The notes under the pieces are model-generated. The model did not search any database, was not told the DNA's origin, and saw nothing but the letters and a program-made list of their open reading frames with translations. The position numbers and the translations under genes are program-made. A stretch of DNA of 64,000 nucleotides from Bradyrhizobium roseum. Its GTDB lineage: Bacteria > Pseudomonadota > Alphaproteobacteria > Rhizobiales > Xanthobacteraceae. The stretch covers positions 868,001 to 932,000 of the forward strand of contig NZ_CP129212.1 in NCBI RefSeq assembly GCF_030413175.1, in the 5' to 3' direction. Within the stretch, counting starts at the first letter, position 1. Every line of letters starts with the position of its first letter. Positions 59,493 through 64,000 of this stretch are shown here, piece after piece.

Positions 59493-60778
59493 CCGCGGTC
59501 CACCAGGACCACCCTGACGTCGTTGACGTTGGTGAGCGTCGGGCCCGTCAGCAGCAGATCGCCGGTAGCAGAAAAGAACCCGGTGGCGTCGTTGTTGGCG
59601 AGATAGGCCGCGGGCGAGAGGCCGAGCGACTTCATTTTTGCAAAGGTGCTTTGGTCGATCACGGCGCCGGCCGGATCGGTGGCGCTGCCGGCGCCACCAT
59701 CGGCGCCGTCGGTGTCGGCGGCGAGCGCCGCGATGCCGGGACTGTCCTTCAGCAGGTCCGCCAGCGCCAGCGCGTATTCCTGGTTCGGCCCGCCACGGCC
59801 GTTGCCGCGTACGGTCACCGTCAGTTCGCCGCCCGAAAGGATCGCGACCCGCTTGCCTTCGCTGCGCGCCTGCAACGCCATGCGCGCATGCTCGGCCGCG
59901 ACATCGCGCGCCTCGCCTTCGAGATCAGCGCCGAGGCCGATGACTTCGTATCCGGCGTCCTTCGCAACCTTGATCGCCGCGTCGAGCGAGGCCTTGGGTT
60001 TTGCGATCATCTCGAATTGCGCGCGGGCAAACGCGGCGTCGCCCGGCTTGCAGCTCTCGTTGTCAGGATTTTCCAGGGCGCGCCTGACGGCGTCGTCGAT
60101 TGCCAGATCATACCGCGCCACCAGCGCGCGGGCGTCCGCCAGCGTGCTCGGATCGGGCACCGTCGGCCCCGATGCGATCGCGGAGGGATCATCATGCGGC
60201 ACGTCCGAGATCGCCAGCGTCACGATCTCTGCGGCGCGCTGCCCGGCGCGGGCGAGCCGGCCGCCCTTGATCCGCGACAGGTGCTTGCGGACGACGTTCA
60301 TCTCGCCGATCGGCGCGCCTGACCGTAGCAGCGCGCGGTTCACCTGCTGCTTCTGCGCGAATGAAACGCCATCGGCCGGCGCAATCCAGTTCGCCGAGCC
60401 GCCGCCGGACAGCAGCACCAGCAACAGATCGTCAGCGGTTGCATCGGCGGCGAGGCGCAGCGTTTCGTCGGCCGCCTTCAGTCCGGCCTCGTCCGGCACG
60501 GGATGGCCGGCCTCGATCACCCTGATCCGCCGTGTCGGCACGCCGTGGCCGTGGCGCGTGGTGGCAAGGCCGGTCAGCCGTGCGGGATCAAGGCCGAGCG
60601 CGTCGAGATAGTGCCGCTCGGCGGCAGCCGCCATGGCCCCTGCGCCCTTTCCGGCGGCAAGGCAGATCACGCGGCCTTTCGGTGCGGGCCGCAGATGGGC
60701 TGCGAGCATGACGTCGGGATGCGCTGCCGCGACAGCCGCATCAAAGATCGCACGCAAGAGGGGACGTCGGTCGGTCAT
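59489..60778 (-). CDS. glycerate 2-kinase / hydroxypyruvate reductase (MOFRL family, TtuD-like)
   Basis: A 429-residue protein of the glycerate kinase type-2 family. N-terminal VICLAAGKGAGAMAAAAE, the LLVLLSGGGSANWIAPADGV motif, MNVVRKHLSRIKGGRLA and the MOFRL segment GGPNQEYALALADLLKD are all present. It phosphorylates glycerate to 2-phosphoglycerate in C2 and tartrate metabolism. It is convergent with marR (4-base overlap) and probably not part of the aromatic pathway. Confidence 0.92.
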   Translation of the reverse strand: MTDRRPLLRAIFDAAVAAAHPDVMLAAHLRPAPKGRVICLAAGKGAGAMAAAAERHYLDALGLDPARLTGLATTRHGHGVPTRRIRVIEAGHPVPDEAGLKAADETLRLAADATADDLLLVLLSGGGSANWIAPADGVSFAQKQQVNRALLRSGAPIGEMNVVRKHLSRIKGGRLARAGQRAAEIVTLAISDVPHDDPSAIASGPTVPDPSTLADARALVARYDLAIDDAVRRALENPDNESCKPGDAAFARAQFEMIAKPKASLDAAIKVAKDAGYEVIGLGADLEGEARDVAAEHARMALQARSEGKRVAILSGGELTVTVRGNGRGGPNQEYALALADLLKDSPGIAALAADTDGADGGAGSATDPAGAVIDQSTFAKMKSLGLSPAAYLANNDATGFFSATGDLLLTGPTLTNVNDVRVVLVDRG

Positions 60779-60827
60779 GGTTGCACGGATGCTGCATGGG
60801 ACGGGGTCTGGTTATCCATCCAATCGC

Positions 60828-60862
60828 CAAAAAAGAAAACCCCCGCGGCTGGCCGCGGGGGG
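60828..60862 (-). terminator. rho-independent terminator of binding-protein gene 1
   Basis: On the minus strand CCCCCGCGGC and GCCGCGGGGG form a 10-bp stem with loop CA, followed by TTTTCTTTTTT. It lies 43 bases after the stop of the gene at 60905. Confidence 0.9.
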
Positions 60863-60904
60863 ATGCTTCAGACCCGCAAATGGGCCGATCGGAATGCGAA
60901 ATGA

Positions 60905-62131
60905 CTATCCGCCGACGTCGCCGCTCATGATCTCACCGAACAGCTCCCAGGCTTCGCCCTTGAACTTCTGCAGTTGGACCTGCGAGATCGGAGCGAAGTC
61001 GGTCGGTGAGGTGTTGACCTTGATGCCGGGCAACAGGCCACCGAGCTCGAGCCCCTTGATGTTGGCGGCCTGCTTCATGACGTTTTCACGCGTCAGATCA
61101 TCGCCGCACGCCTTGAGGACCTGAACAAGCCCCTGGGCTGCGGTGTAACCATACATCACATTTGCATCGATCCGGTTACCTTCCGGGAAATACTTCGTCA
61201 GGAACTCATCGAAGGCCTTCATGCCGGCGTCGTCCTTCCACTGCGGGTCGGACGTGTCCTTCAGGTAGGCGGAGGAGATGATACCTTGACCGGCTTCAAA
61301 GCCGGCGGGCTTCATGACGGCGCCGATCGAGGCCGAGACGTTGTTGAGGAAGTGCGTGGGCTTCCAGCCGATCTCGGCGTTTTTCTTGATCGCCTGTGCC
61401 GCGAACTTCGGTGTGGTGATGTTGATGAACACGTCGGCGCCGGTCGACTTCAGCTTGACGATGTGGGAGTCGATCGTCGGCTCGGAGACTTCGTAGCTCT
61501 CCTCCATGACGATCATCGAGGCGGCCTTCGCACCGAGTCCGTCCTTGAAGCCCTTCAGGTAGTCCTTGCCGTAGTCGTCGTTCTGGTAGAGTACGCCGAT
61601 CTTGGCATTCGGAAGATTCTTCAGGATGTACTTGGCGTAGATGATGGTTTCGCTCTGGTAGTTGGGCTGCCAGCCCATGGTCCACGGAAAGGCCTTCGGA
61701 TCGTTCCACTTGGTGGCGCCGGTCGCGACGAACAGTTGCGGGACTTTCTTGCTGTTCAGGTACTTCTGGATCGCCGTGTTCGGGGGCGTGCCGAGCGGAT
61801 TGAAGACCAGCAGGACTTCATCGCTTTCTACCAGCTTGCGCGCCTGCTCGACCGTCTTCGGCGGGCTATAGGCGTCGTCATAGCTGATGAAGTTGATCTT
61901 GCGGCCGTTGATGCCGCCCTCCGCATTGACCTTCTTGAAGTAGGCCTCTTCGGTCTTGCCGATCACGCCATAGGCCGAGGCAGGGCCGCTGTAGGGCATG
62001 ATGTTGCCGATCTTGATTTCGGTATCGCTTGCGCCGGGATCGTATTTCTTCTGTGCCAGGACGCCGCTCGACGATGCTGCAAGCAATCCAGCCGCCGCCG
62101 ATAGAACCGCCAGTTTTTTGATTGTGGACAT
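60905..62131 (-). CDS. ABC transporter substrate-binding protein, tandem copy 1
   Basis: A 408-residue periplasmic protein of the Peripla_BP_6 family. The signal peptide ends LAQ near residue 27; TEIKIGNIMPYSGPASAYGV begins the mature fold, then NFISYDDAYSPPKTVEQARK and IGVLYQNDDYGKDYLKGFKD. The downstream gene product is almost the same over most of its length. No permease or ATPase gene is adjacent, so it would use a system encoded elsewhere. It has its own terminator and a 156-base upstream gap, so it is a single-gene unit. Confidence 0.92.
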   Translation of the reverse strand: MSTIKKLAVLSAAAGLLAASSSGVLAQKKYDPGASDTEIKIGNIMPYSGPASAYGVIGKTEEAYFKKVNAEGGINGRKINFISYDDAYSPPKTVEQARKLVESDEVLLVFNPLGTPPNTAIQKYLNSKKVPQLFVATGATKWNDPKAFPWTMGWQPNYQSETIIYAKYILKNLPNAKIGVLYQNDDYGKDYLKGFKDGLGAKAASMIVMEESYEVSEPTIDSHIVKLKSTGADVFINITTPKFAAQAIKKNAEIGWKPTHFLNNVSASIGAVMKPAGFEAGQGIISSAYLKDTSDPQWKDDAGMKAFDEFLTKYFPEGNRIDANVMYGYTAAQGLVQVLKACGDDLTRENVMKQAANIKGLELGGLLPGIKVNTSPTDFAPISQVQLQKFKGEAWELFGEIMSGDVGG

Positions 62132-62238
62132 TTCTGTCTCTCCCTTTTCATTTAAAACAACGTTAGTCGTCCGGCCCCTTGAACGAAGCTCTATTAGTGT
62201 CGCGTGCTTACCATCTTGGCGAAAACGTCACAACAAGA

Positions 62239-62265
62239 AGCCCCTGCGGCATAGCCGCAGGGGCT
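62239..62265 (-). terminator. hairpin terminator of binding-protein gene 2
   Basis: AGCCCCTGCGGC and GCCGCAGGGGCT form a perfect 12-bp stem around ATA. On the minus strand it is followed by TCTTGTTGTG, a weak U-tract. It lies 22 bases after the stop of the gene at 62288. Confidence 0.8.
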
Positions 62266-62287
62266 GCTGCTTTAGTAGGCTGCGCAA

Positions 62288-63517
62288 CTAGCCGCCGACG
62301 TCGCCGGAGAGGATTTCGCCGAAGCGCTCCCAGGTGTCGCCTTTGAACCTCATCAGTTGCACCTGCGAGATCGGCGCGAAGTCCGTCGCCGAGGTGTTTA
62401 CCTTAATGCCGGGCAGCAGACCGCCGAGTTCGAGGTCCTTGATGCTGGCCGCCTGCTTCATGATGTTGGCCCGCGTCAGGTCGTCGCCGCATGCTTTCAG
62501 CACATGCACGAGACCCTGTGCGACGGTATAGGCGTACATCAGCGAGGCGTCCGCACGGTTGCCTTCCGGGTAATACTTATCCAGGAACTGGTTCCAGGCG
62601 ATCATCCCGGCATCCTTTTCCCACTGCTTGTCGGTGGGGTCCTTGAGGTATGCGGAGGAGATGATGTCCTGGGCATTCTCGAAACCGGCCGGCTTGATGA
62701 CGCTGCCGATCGAGGCCGAGACGTTGTTGAGGAAGTGCAGCGGCTTCCAGCCGATTTCGGCGTTCTTCTTGATCGCCTGCGCCGCGAATTTCGGCGTGGT
62801 GATGTTGATGAACACGTCGGCGCCGCTCGACTTCAGCTTGACGATGTGGGAGTCGATCGTTGGCTGGGAGACTTCGTAGCTTTCTTCCAGGACGATCATC
62901 GAGGCCGCCTTGGCGCCCAGGCCGTCCTTGAAGCCCTTCAGGTAATCCTTACCGTAGTCGTCGTTTTGATACAGGATGCCGATCTTGGCGTTCGGCTTCT
63001 CCTTGAGAATGTACTTCGCATAGATCTGCGTTTCGCTCTGGTAGTTGGGCTGCCAGCCCATCGTCCACGGGAAATCCTTCGGATCGTTCCATTTGGTGGC
63101 GCCGGTGGCAACGAACAGCTGCGGCACCTTCTTCGTATTCAAGTATTTCTGGATCGCCGAGTTTGGTGGGGTGCCCAGCGGATTGAACACGACCAGCACT
63201 TCGTCGCTTTCGACCAGCTTGCGTGCCTGCTCGACCGTCTTCGGCGGGCTGTAGGCGTCATCGTAGCTGATGAAGTTGATTTTCCGCCCGTTGATGCCGC
63301 CCTCGGCGTTGATCTTTCTGAAATAGGCTTCTTCGGTTTTGCCGATGACGCCGTAGGCGGAAGCGGGTCCGCTGTAGGGCATGATGTTGCCGATCTTGAT
63401 TTCGGTATCGCTGGCGCCGGTGTCGTATTTCTTTTGTGCCAATGCGCCGCTGCTGGATGCGGCAAGCAATGCGAGGGCAGCCGCGAAGGCTCCCGGTCGC
63501 AAATTGAGAACGGACAT
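62288..63517 (-). CDS. ABC transporter substrate-binding protein, tandem copy 2
   Basis: A 409-residue paralogue of the protein at 60905. Signal peptide (LALLAASSSGALAQ), then the same TEIKIGNIMPYSGPASAYGV start. Differences concentrate in residues 1-15 and 295-340, while the ligand-binding core is nearly unchanged, so the ligands are probably alike. It too has its own terminator and a long leader, pointing to independent regulation of the copies. Confidence 0.92.
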   Translation of the reverse strand: MSVLNLRPGAFAAALALLAASSSGALAQKKYDTGASDTEIKIGNIMPYSGPASAYGVIGKTEEAYFRKINAEGGINGRKINFISYDDAYSPPKTVEQARKLVESDEVLVVFNPLGTPPNSAIQKYLNTKKVPQLFVATGATKWNDPKDFPWTMGWQPNYQSETQIYAKYILKEKPNAKIGILYQNDDYGKDYLKGFKDGLGAKAASMIVLEESYEVSQPTIDSHIVKLKSSGADVFINITTPKFAAQAIKKNAEIGWKPLHFLNNVSASIGSVIKPAGFENAQDIISSAYLKDPTDKQWEKDAGMIAWNQFLDKYYPEGNRADASLMYAYTVAQGLVHVLKACGDDLTRANIMKQAASIKDLELGGLLPGIKVNTSATDFAPISQVQLMRFKGDTWERFGEILSGDVGG

Positions 63518-63618
63518 TTTGATCTCCCTAGGATCAGGATGAATGTGTCATCGTTTTTTGATAGGAGCACTTGGCGGCTCTTGGACTCGCATTGAATACC
63601 TTTCGGTTGCGCCCAGCA

Positions 63619-63652
63619 ACAAAAAGCCCCGCGCAACGGCGTTGCGCGGGGC
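63619..63652 (-). terminator. rho-independent terminator of binding-protein gene 3
   Basis: GCCCCGCGCAAC and GTTGCGCGGGGC form a perfect 12-bp stem around GGC, followed on the minus strand by TTTTTGTTG. It lies 45 bases after the stop of the third binding-protein gene. Confidence 0.88.
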
Positions 63653-63697
63653 GGTATTTGGTTCGGCGCGATGGGAAGCTGCCCGTCGGGCGGAATA

Positions 63698-64000
63698 TTA
63701 ATGATTGCCGGTTTCGCCGCTGATGACGTCGCCGAACAGGTCCCACTTCTCGCCCTTAAAGCGCATCATCTGAAGTTGCTCGATCGGCGCGAAGTCGGTG
63801 GCCGAGGTGTTGATCTTGACGCCTGGCAACAGCGTGTCCGGCGTGAAGTCCTTCAGGTTCGCGGCCTGCTTCATGATGTTGGCGCGGGTCAGATCGTCGC
63901 CGCACATCTCCAGGATTTTCGTGAGGGTTTGCGCGGCGCCATAGCCGTACACCACCGAGCTGTTGAGCCTGTCGGCCTCGGGATAATATTTGTCGAGCAG
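63698..64000 (-). CDS. ABC transporter substrate-binding protein, tandem copy 3, cut by window end
   Basis: Only the last 100 residues lie in the window; the frame is open through base 64000 (LLDKYYPEADRLNSSVVYGY at the visible N-side). It aligns with the C-termini of copies 1 and 2 (CGDDLTRANIMKQAANLKDF, then KINTSATDFAPIEQLQMMRF), but is more diverged, ending GETGNH instead of GDVGG. It is the third tandem copy and also has its own terminator. Confidence 0.9.
   Translation of the reverse strand: MLDKYYPEADRLNSSVVYGYGAAQTLTKILEMCGDDLTRANIMKQAANLKDFTPDTLLPGVKINTSATDFAPIEQLQMMRFKGEKWDLFGDVISGETGNH

Noticed and set aside
62357..63595. 412-codon open frame on the plus strand
   Set aside because: It is the reverse complement of tandem binding-protein copy 2; a similar mirror frame over copy 1 confirms that it follows from the duplicated real gene.

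Overview
The window looks like a chromosomal segment of a Bradyrhizobium-type alphaproteobacterium (Rhizobiales). The grounds are high GC with strong third-position bias, the hisD / UPF0262 / phosphatase / maf / yacG / tRNA-Phe order, several short palindromic repeat families I know from Bradyrhizobium, and a very large share of orphan solute-binding proteins and aromatic-acid genes. No rRNA, CRISPR array, complete prophage or IS element was seen. LAYOUT. 1-3306: conserved housekeeping run ending in tRNA-Phe. 3307-4802: repeat-rich junction with a lower-GC DUF4304 gene and a small membrane protein; a second copy of the tRNA 3' region suggests an old integration scar. 4803-14142: carboxymuconolactone-decarboxylase-like protein, three orphan Bug-type binding proteins, an amidohydrolase with a GntR regulator, aldo/keto reductase, thioesterase, Nudix hydrolase, PilZ protein. 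14247-18201: small and secreted proteins and a degenerate EAL protein. 18650-21663: TAXI-type TRAP transporter. 21966-28790: SDR, membrane protein, TPR/LprI-like protein, propionyl-CoA synthetase, ankyrin protein. 28896-40536: two WYL regulators, each beside a glutathione-S-transferase-like gene and each with a palindromic operator candidate, separated by a MloK1-like cyclic-nucleotide-gated channel, a second cyclic-nucleotide-binding membrane protein, a DUF6537 protein and a membrane-anchored TAXI protein. 40658-59492: LysR regulator, then a hydroxycinnamate / 4-hydroxybenzoate region. 59489-64000: glycerate-2-kinase-like gene and three tandem, separately terminated ABC binding-protein genes, the last cut by the window end. 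HOW THE GENES FIT TOGETHER. The main functional block is 42211-59492. A DctPQM TRAP system and a branched-chain-type ABC system (binding protein at 51285, membrane and ATPase genes at 55258-58801) would import aromatic acids. Feruloyl/coumaroyl-CoA synthase, a crotonase, an SDR of the 3-hydroxyacyl-CoA dehydrogenase type and a 4-hydroxybenzoyl-CoA thioesterase-like protein would shorten the side chain. PobA would turn 4-hydroxybenzoate into protocatechuate. A MarR regulator divergent from the ABC genes is the likely effector-responsive repressor, and AT-rich palindromes lie at the main promoters of the block. These functions are inferred from family signatures and gene order read by eye; no database search was run.
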